Source of the DNA: Antedon mediterranea
Taxonomy: Eukaryota > Echinodermata > Crinoidea > Comatulida > Antedonidae
DNA: 64,000 nucleotides
NCBI RefSeq assembly: GCF_964355755.1
Contig: NC_092673.1
Coordinates: forward strand, 30,137,001 to 30,201,000
Direction of reading: 5' to 3'
Part shown: positions 43,836 through 58,200 of the stretch, one piece after another
How positions within the stretch are numbered: position 1 is the first letter of the stretch
How the letters are laid out: the number at the start of each line of letters is the position of its first letter
Program-made: the position numbers and the translations under genes
Notes under the pieces: model-generated
What the model saw: only the letters and a program-made list of their open reading frames with translations
Databases searched by the model: none
What the model was told of the DNA's origin: nothing

Positions 43836-46800
43836 GTACACGTAGCCTAATAGTGATTTAATTGATTTTTGTTAATAAATGGAATAAATTGACTTACAGT
43901 AACAAAGCAACAGAGACAATATTACTCAATATTATACATACAAATTAATATCTCAGCCAACAAAAGTACAATGGGTTTAGACAGAAACAGAACAGACAAT
44001 ATTGTGTGTAACGACTGACGGCTTGGCACGCTTACAAAAACGTAATTAGTATTTTAATTTCAATTAGTACAATGTACAATGGATAGGTTGAAACGGTCTT
44101 GTAGCTTAAGCGATTAATTCAATTCAATTCAATTTCTTTTTATTTCGGAAATATCATCCATATTAATAAACGTATAAGCAGAAAAAAAAAATTCGTAAAC
44201 TCTAAACTTAAGTATATAGAATGCTTCTCCATCTACAATACATTTTGGAGTTATGGAGCATATTTACCCAACATGTTTTTCACTTGCGTCGTGGGTTCAG
44301 TGCTAGTCGCCGCTCTTGAGTAAGTTAAGACATGTGAATGGCACTATTGATGTAGTTTAAGATAAACCACTTAAAAAAACAGCGATAAACATACGATGTA
44401 GACTTGAATAACATATTGGGAATGAATGAATGTAATATTTTCTATCCTATTATAATGTTTTCAACTTTACTAGCGTGTGCATTATGTTATACCGCCCTCT
44501 GCCATACGATAACGCCATAAGATAAAAACTAAAACTGCTTAACTGAAGTTTAATTATAATGATATTTATCGGCAAATTTTAAAAAGTACATACTTTGCAA
44601 GGAGCAGCACTAATTGGTTATCCACTTTTCTTTTACTTAAGGTCGATCAAAAACAATAATAGGTCCTACATTGCCACTAGCTAACTTCAACAAATTAACA
44701 ATAAATATATTTGATCAGTCTTATCAGATTAATTTAAAGTCTGTAATGTGTTTGCATATATAGGCCTATATATATATTTCATATATAGCAGAACACTCGA
44801 TTATGTATTTGTACAGTGGCTTTATATATTAAGTAGCCAGGTTATGTAAACAAATACATAATATTAATAATAATGCAACAGCAATACTGCACCCGCCACT
44901 TTGTTTTAATTTTCGGTTTACATGTAATCGTGTACTAAACCAATAAAAGAGCCAATCGTCATGACATATATTATCGATCAAATAAGTATACACAATCATA
45001 AACTAATAGACTTTTAAATAATTCCACTACTAAAAAGAAATGTCAAACAATATCACGACATCAAATAATTACGGTTTATCGAAATGGTCCGAGTTGGCCT
45101 CTAGCAGAAAAATTCGATTAGTTAATAAAATGCACAAATGAATGGCCTCGTCTTACAACTAAAATAATGACACAACCATTATATTATATTTATTTATTAC
45201 TATAATCGTGAATTGATTTACATAGAGGGAAATGGCGAACAGACATTTAATATATTCATAATAAACCGTTAAGGGCACAAATTGTTAGTGACGTCATCGC
45301 GGTTTATCAGTTCCTTTCCTAACAATCAATTATATTGTTAATTTTATATGAAAAACAGGCAAAGCATGTAATGAAAACTTATCTAGTTGGTCAACACAGA
45401 ATGAAAACAACAAATTATAAGTGTAGTATTGAACAATTGATGTGATGGCACTAGTTACAATCCGTTACGCGTGAGGAATTTGTGAATGACGTATACAATG
45501 CATAAACGGACATAAATAGAGAGAAGATCGTACTCCTCGTTGCTTAAGATGATTGTACATAATATTGTAGCAAGCTAGAGATGTTTTGAATAAAAGTACG
45601 GCACTCGTCATCAGAAGATTTCATAGACGTCACATTTCTAAACAATGTTTAACACAAAATTACACATTTAATTTTACATAAATGGAATTGCATTAATTTA
45701 TTAGATTTTTAGACTCCGTTTTCAAGCATCACATAAAAACTCATATACTTTTTGCGTCAGATTTTTATTTTTAGTATGGATCGTACTAAAATGATTTATA
45801 ACTAGGAGAGTAATCCATCTAGTAGATGAAGTGTCCAGGTAGAACACTTGAAATCACGCTACATACACGTTTCATACCTCATTATAACATTGACAACATT
45901 GACAAAATGCTTTGGACTTTGAAAAAACATAGTTTCAATAGTAATGTTACGGAAATGAACGCATGGGCATGTTTAAGCAATGCATGAGATTTATGATGGA
46001 TGTTGTTTAATCTTGCAGACGAATACAAACTTTCTTAAATAAGCAAAATCTATTTGAGTGAATCGGACATTCATGAGTTCTGATTGGTTGTGCGCGATTA
46101 TCGCACCGCAAAAAGTACATTTAAAATATTGAATACACGCACGACGACGGGTAAATCAAACCAATTCGATTCGTGGTTGTATTTGTGTCGTTTTTTCTAT
46201 GCTTGTTTTTGTTTTTATGTAATTTATGCTTTGTATTATTGTATTTCTTTGTCTGGGAAATAAATGAATATGAATATGAAACGAAAAAGAAGAAGAACGA
46301 CGGCTTTTAATTAATATATCCACTCAGTGCTGTACCTCATATTAAAGAAATTGTAATAATTAGTAATATGGACCGAAGGTGTCTGAATCCCAATCAAACA
46401 CAATTGAAAAAAGAGCTATCAACCAGCCAATCTAATTATCTAAACGAATTAAATTTCACTATTCCTTGCAAATATAAATACTTGCTTTGAATTATTCAAG
46501 TGATTCTTGATTTGCCATTAGTGTTGATTGCAATATCACGAAATATACTATCCTATGAATTAAGTTGTATATTGAAATGAGAGTGTACACTCTGTCAGAC
46601 AAAGTACTCCGTAGGCAGACAGAAGTGATATCATAATTATACATTTGGCCATTTGAAAATTAAAAGAAAAATAAGGAAGAGAATGCATTTGAAGGTTATG
46701 ATGTCAAAACGTGCATTGTCAATTTATTATTGAATTGTTTGTTCCAGGAAAGATTGGTTTTGTAGCGCGCCTGTATAAAGTCAAATGGCAATCATATGTG

Positions 46801-47760
46801 TTCTTATTGGCTTAGTCATTAGAAGTGGAGCTAAAATTATCGGTAGAGTAATATGCCTACCTATATTACCACAAGAGGATGGAGAAGATAGTGAGTTGAC
46901 GTGAGACCGAGTTGACTGAGGTCTTCCGAGATGGTTCAGGGCCGACTAAATGAAATTCGATTCAGTAAAGAAAGGGGAAAGAGAAGAGAGATGGAAAGGG
47001 TTCTAAAAATAGAATGGTAGAGAGGACGACAAATCCTCTTTTATATATCAGAAGATGGTATGGTATCAATTCTGTTGAAAACAAATAAACAACTACATCT
47101 ACTTCATTATTCAACAATACATTTAATATATTAGACTAGGTAATATACTGCGCAATCATCCGCATATTGGTGGGTCCCATGTGGGCATATCAAATGGGGA
47201 CTACGTTAATGAGGTATTATAGCCTATAAAAATATTCTCTTTCGGGAAAAATTATTATGGGCGGGCACTTCGACATAAAAGAGGCTTGGTAGTACCGTTA
47301 AAACACAGAGTAGAACACCTCAACGGTATCCCCCGAGAGAAATCAGAATGGTTGTTTTATACAAATATTGCGCATGTAATTTGGTTTTAAAGACGTTATA
47401 TTGTAAGGCTATTATCTCAATGTGTAAAAACTTACAACTACGACATGATTGCATAAACAGCAAATCTAAAAGATATCATTAACATAAGCAATTTCCACAA
47501 AGTGCAATGTTTTCTATGTAAATGAAAACGGGTGATATAGGAGTGAGTCATTTGTTGATCCACAACTATTGAAAGATCAAAATATACAGTTTTATGTTTG
47601 TTAAAATAGGCTTATTTTTAATTTGCAATGTTGGTAAATTTACAGTAGGCCTAATACTATTATTAGTAGCTGTGGTTGAAGTTCGGCTATTATATTATCC
47701 GTTTTGCCTTCACTCTCACACTAAAATATATACGGTAACTATAATATGGTTCAGGGTTGC
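43836..47760. other. Long non-coding stretch (TRPC upstream intron or intergenic)
   Basis: No exon recognised on either strand. A possible LINE 3' tail lies at 46190-46290, ending GGGAAATAAATGAATATGAA. A purine-rich patch lies near 46960-47030. Confidence 0.4.
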
Positions 47761-47761
47761 T

Positions 47762-47975
47762 TAAGCTTGGTTCCCACTAGCGACGCAACGTAACGCAACC
47801 GACGCAACGTAAGGAAATGCCCTTCTAATAATTGTGTCTGCCCCCGCCTGCGTGAAATCAAACTTGCGATGTTTGCAGCAATATTGCGTAGTCGGTTCCC
47901 TCCCACGTGATTACGCAATACAGCACTTTGCGTCGATACGTCGCTGCGTTGCATTTTAATGGGAACCAAGCTTTA
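47762..47975. mobile_element. Foldback element, family A, longer variant
   Basis: AAGCTTGGTTCCCACTAGCG at the left, AATGGGAACCAAGCTTTA at the right. The centre (GCCTGCGTGAAATCAAACTT) shows the longer variant. The minus-strand 72-codon frame is a by-product. Confidence 0.8.
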
Positions 47976-50900
47976 CACTTTAATATAATAGACGTAGGCC
48001 TACGTATTGCCTGGTATGGTAAACCAGCCTAGCAGATTCAGGGTTGTTGTCCACACGAAAGCATCTACTGTAATATAATGGTTCAATCTATATATCCGAT
48101 GTAAACTAATTTAGCCTTATGTAAACCAACCTTCGCAGGATTAAACGTGTTTGATATTAATTGCTTTTTACCTTTTAAACATGTCACAGCAATCATCCAA
48201 TCACAGCGCGGAACTATGTGAAGCTGTATTGACATTTTATTGCATTTTAACTGAGGCTAGATATATTGCATACTGCACACGATCATCAATGTTATCGTCA
48301 AGTAATGCGATAAGCATTCAGTAAAGCACGACAGTTTGAAATGTCAAGTTTCTTGTAGAAGGCTCACTATGTTTTAGATCAATCAACTTCATACTCAAAG
48401 TCGGATCTATATCACTACCCTTCGGGCAATAACTTTCTGCAAGTCGAGTGTTAATTAAATAATCTTCGTCGCTCGTTTTACATCTTTACTGCCATTTGAA
48501 CCATTTAAGTTAAAGAGAGCGCAATTGTTGCAAGATATCAGGACACACAGCTCCAATCATGCAATTAAAACATGGTCTGTTTCACATATAAGATTTGTTA
48601 TAAGTAAAACCATTATCTCTATTAATACACCCTTTGATATTATAGTATATCTATCTTAGGAACATAAGTCATCCGTAAATGCCACAAGTTAAGTTCACAA
48701 ATAGAGTGAAAGACAAATCAGATTCATAGTCCAAAAGACGTTTTTTAATATAACAATCAAAGTCTCTCTGCTTTGTTTTACATAATTCAAATTTATAATC
48801 GGCCTCCTCTCATCAAATTTTCCAGGAATTGATGGGACACGTCATAGGGAATCGTGAATGTGATGTCACTCTTCTCTGATGATATAGTGGGCGTGGCAAC
48901 TATACAGTATCTTGGTGGAGTTATTTAACAAAAGTCTATAATTTATAAGATAGCTTCTCAAAAGATATCGGGCTTTGAAAGTATCCATAATTGGCAAGTT
49001 TAAGTTTTAATTGATGCCAGGTTGTCTATTGTAAACAACTGGACTTCTTAATTGTGTAAACATAAATGAAGAGGTTGAAGTAGAAAACAGATAAAACAGC
49101 TTTACTTTGAATTATAGAGCAAATAATATAAGGTAACCGAACTCCTGCAAGATGATTTAATGTGCTTAAAGAGTATAGCTCCGGGTTTATTGCAGAATAA
49201 TAAATAACAAACAATATTACGAAAAAGTATAGAACGCCGTTTCGCTCAGCAGCTGTCGAATAAGTAAAATTATTATAAATGTTGTTATATAAGGTTTATG
49301 TTTTAACCCTTTAATACCCTATCTATCCCTCTCCACCATTTTTCAATATCTGTTCTACTAGAATATTTATGCAAAAAACATATGATAGTGATAACAACAG
49401 CCGAAGTAAAACACAAACAAGTTGTTATTATTAACTTAATAAGTTTAATCATGGAGATAGCTCCATGGTTTAATACAGTAAATATAAATCATTAAAAACT
49501 ATACTGTTTATCATGTAAAGTAAAAAATGGAATCGCATTTTCCAGATTTGCCTATCACAATAAATGTTTTACCTGCTATATACCACAAAGATAAATATAT
49601 TTAGATTTTGACCTCATGATATTAATATTATGAGAAATGTTACGTTTCTATTAGCAAAACTTTAATAAAGCAAAACTCGTCAAAATGTTATTCTATCTAG
49701 TATTTATATTGAAATTGGAAAAGATCTGATATTGGATTTAAAACGTAATAGGCTAACGTTATATTTCAACTGTAGAGTAATGAAATATGTTTTATATAAT
49801 TACAGCTTGGTTCACACTTGAACGAAACGCAATGACGTGGGCATATTAGTCGACCAATCACAAGCAAAGATTGCGCCAAATTGCGATGCGCTTACATTCC
49901 TAGTGGAAACCGAGCTTAAACGACGAAAATGTCAACGATTACAAAATGCCTTGGTTTGTTTGAAAGTTTAACAGACGTTGGAATGTTGCAGAATAATTCC
50001 ATAACCTACAGGAAAATATGATTTGTGTGCCGAAAAAAATAAAAAATGTATGTAGCTATGTAGCCAATGTGACACACGTTATTTATGCAACATTTCCGTT
50101 CCGCACGAGTAAAAATACTTCTACGCCACAACTCTGGACTGTCGTATACAACACCGTACTAACTAATGTTTTGACAGACCGCGCTCTTATTCGTAGAAAT
50201 TCTAGAAATAACCAAATTTGTTTACAGGTCCTCTGTTGATAGAATCGATAAAAACCATGTTAATTGGCAATGTCGGTTCTTTGGGATACCGTTAGCAACT
50301 GACGCCATACAATTATAAAGAGAATAGATTTTGTAAACAATGTCAGGTAACGAAGATAGACCTACACATTCCACAAACACTTTCATCATTACTTAACGTA
50401 CACTATGAAACATTAAAGAAAACAACACAATCGAGTAGGAAGATTTCTTTCTAAGAAAGCTAAGCTAATTTAGGCATAATCATTAATTATAATAACTTGT
50501 TTCAATACATATCCGAATTAGGTAATTTTAGTGATGGTTTAGGATTAGTCAACATGGCATTGCTAGATTGAAGAGGTTCTTTTATCCGAATAAACGAAAA
50601 AAAGTATAAAACATCATATCATCTAATAATCCTGCTCAGTTATTATACTTAAGGCTAGTATTATTATCAATAGCGGATCCAGTATTTTAAAAGGGAGGGC
50701 CTAAAAATGGTGAAGTGAAGTGCTGGACATCCTGGTTTGAATCTAGCTCTCAAAAAACTGAACCATTTTTTTGTATCTTCTCCTAAACCGAACAATACGT
50801 TGTTTTCTGTATTCTTCTAAACCAAGGAGTTTCAGCTAGGGTCTAAATCCTAAAGTGTCTAGTACGACGATTTCCCCAAAAAATAGTATTTTTAGAACAA

Positions 50901-52395
50901 TATTGTTCCTATACTGAACGCACCCCTACACGGGCTCGGCAACAAAAGGTGCATCAGATAGTAGGAACACTTGATCTAAAATTATAACATTTTAAAGATT
51001 ATTGATAACTCACTCACATACGTTTAATGTTTAATAAGCTGTCATTTCTCAATGAATAATTGTAACTTTGTAATAATACAGACACGCCTGATTTGACACA
51101 CTTCTACGTTGCCTTCATTTCAAGTTATCATTTGTCAATAAAGAAAACAAATTTATATTGCAACAAAAATACAAGACAATGTGATTTACAGACACGTGAT
51201 TAGCGAACAGAACATAAAAAAAAAGATCAAATCAGCGACACTTTCCTGTCATTTAGTTTTAATATTAACATTTTGATTATCTTATGGGTAAAGTATACAT
51301 TGAAAAAATTCAATGCTGCAACGATATACGTAGTGTGCTGAGACAATAAACATTTGATTTTCAAATGTTGTTTTGAATACTAGTCCTGTACTACTCCTAA
51401 ACTAAAATACAAAATTCAAACACCGATAGAGGGCACGCTATTTAATAATTCAGTCCCTATTGAAGATACAGAGAGATCGAGATTTAATCATCTGTGTGAC
51501 GTCACCAATATATTGATTTTTATGAGAAAAAAATTAGGCCGAATTTTGTAGCTACCAACAGGACGGTTATGACTTCAAGAATATTTGATGGTTGTAACAT
51601 ATTTATTGGATCATATTCCCAAGTCAGTAATGTTTGTCCAATGTTTACCTGTGAAGTGTCACAGTGCCCTTGCGTGAGAAAAATAATTTGCATTTGCTTG
51701 AATGCGTATGTCTAAAACAGGAGTTGAGTTGTATTTCACCAGTTTCTATTTAGGCCTAATAAACTCACGCTTATTACAGTGATATTCGAGTTCGTCCAAT
51801 TGTCACACACAATATCGATTTTCAACCAAAAAAATTATTCATTTGAATGATGAGGCTTATTGTATTTCAAGACGAAGTTGTTCATGTGGCCATTAGGGAG
51901 AGGGAATACGATAATTACCCGATTGGACTGCTTAAGTTGCCCTAATAAAATCTTAGAAAAGAATACACTTCCCTCATAATCGATTTTTTCTGATACATAA
52001 TCATCTTCAAGAAAATAATAATTCAATACATCTCATTGCCCAGAATGGTTGTTATACAATCTATGCTAAGGTATAATTTACGTTAAAAGGAAAGGTTGGT
52101 TTTCAAAAAAATGTACAGTATTACTACACTTAAAAGAAAGTATTGGTTAACGTATTTTAGATTAATTCATTGTGTTACGTAAGAAAATGATATTGTTATC
52201 TAGGCTAAAGTAACCGAGTACGTCTAGACTTGAAACGTGATTTTAAGCCATGGAAAACAATAATTTCGAGATGCAAAATAAATAAGTAAATTCGGTGAAA
52301 CAAAAATACAACAATAACAGGGAATAACAAAAAAGAATCATCTACTAGACTAGACTAAACAAGACTAGACTAAAAAATAGTAATAATTTCCATAG
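47976..52395. other. Non-coding stretch
   Basis: AT-rich. A degenerate foldback element A lies at 49804-49918 (CAGCTTGGTTCACACTTGAA ... GGAAACCGAGCTTAA). The short frames at 49026, 50018 and 51835 lack splice or composition support. Confidence 0.4.
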
Positions 52396-53098
52396 TAGGC
52401 GTTAGTTAGTTATCCCAAATACTTTAATGTATAGTTTTGTTTGTTTTAGGAGGCCTTATTAGTTATCCCACATACTTTAATGTACCATTTTGTTTGTTTT
52501 AGGAGGCCTTAGTTAGTTATCCCAAATACTTTAATGTACCATTTTGTTTGTTTTAGGAGGCCTTAGTAAGTTATCCCACATACTTTAATGTACCATTTTG
52601 TTTGTTTTAGGAGGCCTTAGTTAGTTATCCCACATACTTTAATGTACCATTTTGTTTGTTTTAGGAGGCCTTAGTTAGTTATCCCAAATACTTTAATGTA
52701 CCATTTTGTTTGTTTTAGGAGGCCTTAGTTAGTTATCCCACATACTTTAATGTACCATTTTGTTTGTTTTAGGAGGCCTTAGTTAGTTATCCCACATACT
52801 TTAATGTACAATTTTGTTTGTTTTAGGAGGCCTTAGTTAGTTATCCCACATACTTTAATGTACAATTTTGTTTGTTTTAGGAGGCCTTAGTTAGTTATCC
52901 CACATACTTTAATGTACCATTTTGTTTGTTTTAGGAGGCCTTAGTTAGTTATCCCACATACTTTAATGTACCATTTTGTTTGTTTTAGGAGGCCTTAGTT
53001 AGTTATCCCACATACTTTAATGTACCATTTTGTTTGTTTTAGGAGGCCTTAGTTAGTTATCCCACATACTTTAATGTACCATTTTGTTTGTTTTAGGA
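52396..53098. repeat. 54-bp tandem array, about 13 copies
   Basis: The unit is 54 bp: TTAGTTAGTTATCCCACATA, then CTTTAATGTACCATTTTG, then TTTGTTTTAGGAGGCC. Copies are very similar, with CACATA/CAAATA and TACCAT/TACAAT variants. Each plus-strand unit contains TTTTGTTTGTTTTAG, which would pass as a polypyrimidine tract plus acceptor. Confidence 0.95.
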
Positions 53099-54850
53099 CC
53101 TCATGATAATAAAAACTAGTTGTTAAGAACCTAATACAACGGTTAATAATTTCAAGCACACACAAATTATTCAATCAGAAACCAAGTTGTGAGCAGATAT
53201 TGTGACAATTAATTATACATTTCGTTTACATTTGACTGTAGGATTATGGTAATTGGAAATAATAGAAAAGTGACATTTGTAATATTAAACATTGTAAATG
53301 ATATTACGATTGCAAAACAGTGTTTAAAATTTCATAAGGAGGAGAGATAAGAGATAAATTTATTGAACAAACGCTTTTGTATCGGAGGATTAAGTGATTG
53401 CTTACTTGATCTCTGTATATTACTACTGTTGTGTTTACCAGCATAATCATAGCATTGACTTGCCAATAATTAATAATGACGTGGGTGCAGACAATACAGC
53501 TTGATTTTTCCCTCATTTTTTTGTGGTTAAAAGCACTTTCAAATAGTTATATAAGGGCCTGTTCAGACTTAGTTATTTACCCGCTAAGTTGGCTTTATGT
53601 ACCAATTATTGCTACCATTGGTGAGTTAGTAGGTTAGTAATGTCCAAATTTTCCCAGGTAAATAACTAAGCTAAGTTGCACTTGTACTGTCGCATGCCAC
53701 GCGTATCTCTTGTAATTTCAAACCATGACTACGGCCATGGTTGTAAAAAATTTATAAATCCAAAACCATTATCTTAAAACTATATTATACAGTATTATAA
53801 AAAACTAGTTTGAAAAAAAGTGTGATGTACTAAAATTATGGTAGTGATATCCTCAAATATAGTAATGGTATGGTATTATCATGTCCATATATTATGGTCA
53901 CATCACATTTTGTTGTCGCATAAAGTTTGATAGTGTAGACAGAGCTTTAGGGGATACATTGGCTTGTTTTCCGCAGGGACCCAAACAAGTGTCCTTTAAT
54001 AAGGGTGTCTCTGCAGATTGAACGTAAAGTGTATTCATTTAATGGCAAAGTGTACACATTCACGTGAAATGAACGAAGAGCAAATAGGCTATCTCCCTTA
54101 TATAGTGTTCCCTGAATAGAGTGACAAACGATGGAAAAGACGATAGGGTTAACTGTACTACTATTATATTATAGTTTTAAAATGTATGAAACGCCAAAGA
54201 AGAAAAAAACATGCAACGATGATTTAATATTAAAACAAAGCAGATCACTGTTTATATAGGCCTAAATCTACAGCATACTTTGGAGCGATGTTTACTTCGT
54301 TGATAACTCTCGCCCTATTTAATATAATTAGCATTCGTAAATTGCAATAATTGATTATCAACTATGAATCTTACCAAAAGAATAAACGACATCTATAATT
54401 TTAGAACTTTTTGCACATAATAATCGTTAAATATATTATTATTATTAAATAATATTAAAATGCCATATATACTGTACGATATCGACCTGATGCAAATTAG
54501 ATTTTGTCATTTAATACGTAATGAAATAACTACAATCAGTTGTTACAGGTAATAGAATAAATAAATACATAATGACCACGCATTCATTTTCAACACCACG
54601 TGACAGTGCATGTAAAAGTGCCTAAAAACATAACTATTTTATGTATAGTATTCAAGGTTGAAATATTGAAAATAAAGTACGTATAGTAATTATTCAATGT
54701 ATAAATGGACGGCCTGGATATTTTATTAAATAACTAAACTTTTGAAATATTGATTGTTGAATATAACTCGTAATTTTTATTGACTTGTGGTTGGTTTGGT
54801 TTTATGTTGGATAAAATAATGGGGACAATTGAATGATTATATTGATGTTT
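53099..54850. other. Non-coding stretch
   Basis: Contains a foldback B element (listed separately) and a repeat fragment near 53970 (AGTGTCCTTTAATAAGGGTG). No gene seen. Confidence 0.4.
53806..53952. mobile_element. Foldback element, family B
   Basis: AACTAGTTTGAAAAAAAGTG at the left, AGTTTGATAGTGTAGACAGA at the right, with TGGTAGTGATATCCTCAAAT inside. Confidence 0.7.
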
Positions 54851-54859
54851 CTAAAGATA

Positions 54860-55270
54860 GATGATAGTAATAATTATGGTAACAGACAACAAACAGAGTG
54901 AAGAAGAGAAGGAGAGGATAATGACGAAAATGGTAATTTTGATTATGACAACGGTTATTTTGAGGATTAAAATGGTGATTTTGATGATGACAATGGTGAT
55001 TTTGATGAAAATGGTGATTTTAAAGATTAAAATGGTGATTTTGATGATGACAATGGTGATTTTGATGAAAATGGTGATTTTAAAGATTAAAATGGTGATT
55101 GTGATGATGACAATGGTGATTGTGATGATGAAAACAGTGATTTTGATGATGAAAACAGTGATTTTGATGATGACAATGATGATTTTGATAATAATTGTTA
55201 ATTTGATGATAACAATAGTGATTGTGATGATGAAAACAGTGATTTTGATTATGACAATGGTGATTTAATA
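54860..55270. repeat. GAT-rich minisatellite
   Basis: AATGGTGATTTTGATGATGA / ATGGTGATTTTAAAGATTAA words repeat; a 60-bp period is clear between about 54970 and 55090, then decays. The 135-codon frame of I, M, V and T is a by-product. Confidence 0.85.
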
Positions 55271-58200
55271 TGCATGGGCCAAATGGAGAGAAGGAAGGTA
55301 AATATTGATATCATTATCATATGATGTCAATCATCTTGAAAATAATTTTAATGATATATATTTGACAATGACAACTTCTTTTATTTTCTTTGTACGATGA
55401 AAATTATAAAATAACAACAACAAATACAAACAAAGAAAATGGGAAAATTCTACAAGCAGATGTATATAAAAGACAGACCTCATTTTAAATAGAAAATAAA
55501 TAAACGTAAATCAGCTCTTAAATTATATAGCTATGTCTTCGCTATTAGGAAACGATAAGGATGGTATTAATTACATTGATGACAATGATGTTAACAATGA
55601 TGATGAATAAAACTGTTATAACAATATTGATGAAATCTTCATTGTGCTCTTAAAAAATTAAACTGTAGGCGGAAGAAAAGAGAAGAGAGATTATAATAAT
55701 GATATTTATGATACCTAATTTGCATAACAGATGCGCCAAGAAGTCGCAGACGTAAACTTTTCAGAATGTTTGTCGGAATGAAAGAATGGTTGAGATGGTG
55801 TTGTTGATAAAAAGATGAAATGCAACAAGTACGACTTAAATAGTTTATTCAAATATTTAATATTAATTAGAATTTCGAAGATTACAAAAAAAAACCAATC
55901 AAGAATTAGTTGAATCATTTCATTTCCTGTGCTGTAATAAAAAAAAATTATTCTCAGTACTGTAAAATTAGAAATAATAATTGTTTGGACGAAAATAATG
56001 TTTTTCATCTATATTTACTATTAATTAGAATTTTGAATAAAAATAAATTAAGTATAGTTAATAATTCCATTTTCAACATAATGCATTGTAATAACAATCA
56101 TATAATATAATATTTATTCTCAATACTGTAAAATTAGAAATAATACTTGTTTAGACAGAAAGATATTATGTTCTGTCTACCAACTTTAATATAATAATCA
56201 TCAAAACCATTATATAAAATATTAACGATTACTGTATAACCGTTATCGCCATGGCATCGTTACTCAGGCATATTTACAATAAAAACAATGTCTGTAAAAA
56301 TATCATTTGAGAACGAACGAATTCTTAATGGTCAAAGACCTCGTCCAATTTCTAAATGGCTAATGATAATATTTAGCCAGGTAATCAACGAAGAGGAAAG
56401 AATTTTGAACGAATACCGCACACGTATCATTTACGTAATGGTATCAATGGGTTGTTTTACTACGCATAGTTGATTCTAAAATGTTCCTAATACGCACGTT
56501 TAGAATTACCAAACACGACGACTAAACTTTCATTTTGATAATACACATGAATTGAATTCTCAATCAAGCTTGGTTCCCTGTACTAGGACTCAACGCAACG
56601 ACGTAAGCGCAAGACGAGTAAGTCGACCAATCACAAGCAAATTATTATCTAAACTGTCGGTAGTGATTGGTCAACTCGCTTCCGTGTGTATAGTACCTTT
56701 AGTTGGAGTTATCCTGGTTTTAATCTACCTGGAATTATTCTGTGGATCTTCTATTAGGAAAAGTAATTAAACTTTTGGACAAACTAAGAGTCAATTACCA
56801 CCAGGGCCTGGTTGACCTTGAGTGGGGGTGCGGGAAGGGGATTGTTAAAGAATTATCATTGATGTAAAACTCCAACAGAGTGTATATGGATGAAAAGCTA
56901 AGAGTAGGCCTACACATTTCATGAACTGTCAATTTAGCAAACAGGGTCAATTAAGGGTCTAGTTGATATAATTGAGGTAGGAGGTAGGGCTGTTAGTTAT
57001 CGACTGAGATTAATTTCGATGGAAAAAATGGGCTACTGATAGTTGTTTTAAGCAAACTAATTTCTCTATGGTAAAGCAAGAAATGAGAAGAAAGATGAAC
57101 AGGATCAATTAATTAGGGAGAGGGGCCGGGAGAGAGAGAGAGAGGGGAAAGAGGGAGAGAGAGAGGGAGAAGAGGGAGAGAGAGGGGGAAGAGGGAGAGA
57201 GAGAGAGAGGTGGGGGGGGGGGGGGGGGGTTGTCTGTTGTGGGCTGTTGGGGTTGGAAGGAGGTTGTGGGAGAGGGGGGTTGGTGTTGGAGGAACGTTAG
57301 AAGGGTGTTAGCAAGTGCGATTTTCATCTAATTACCATTAAAATTAATTCCTCTATGAGGGATGGAGACTGATACTTCTATACCCCATATTAGTAACTGT
57401 ATCTAAGAATAAGTAAGTAGCTAAGCAACGCACATAGGAATGTCAATACGTCGTGTCCGTTGAGATATTAATGTTTTATCGAAAGATTGAAAACACTTAC
57501 TAAGAAAATGTGACAGCTGGAATGTTATTTCCAATCACTGAATGAATAAGACACATTTGTTTATTATTTGATTAGGGGCTGAGATTGTTACAGTAATGAG
57601 AAAAGGTCAAAAAAAGTTAAAACGATCAACTTTTACGGTTACGTTTATAGAACTGGAACGATGCTAAAAGATCTTATGTCGCTCCTGAAGATTGGTTCCC
57701 AATAGAAAGTAAATTGATAAAACTTGGTTACAACTGGACGCAGGACGGACACGCAATGCTATTGACCAATCACGACGATGGATCACCCGAAATGAATAAC
57801 AGCAATTGGTTAACAACATATTATTGGAAATAGTAAAAAGGATATGGAACCTCCTCCAGGAAAACATTTCAGGAAAAACTGGAGTGCAATTTATTTTTAG
57901 TAAAGAGAGCATAATTTTCGGATACCAAGAGGCGCATCAGTTTTTTAATTTAAAAGCCATTAATGCAATTATTCTATTGTAAAATCATTTATTTATAAAT
58001 GTAAACTAGTTAAATGTAAGCCAACTATCAAAATGGTTATGAACGAGTTAAAAAGGTTTTATGAAACAGAAAAATTTATTTATCATCAGAATTTTGAGGA
58101 CAGTATTTTTAATAGAAAATGGATAAAATTAGAAGAATTTATAAATCAAATATGAAATGGTTAGAGATTAGAATAATTTTTATGAACCTTTATTTAATTT

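Noticed and set aside
54861-55268. 135-codon frame of I, V, M and T
   Set aside because: Product of the GAT-rich minisatellite.
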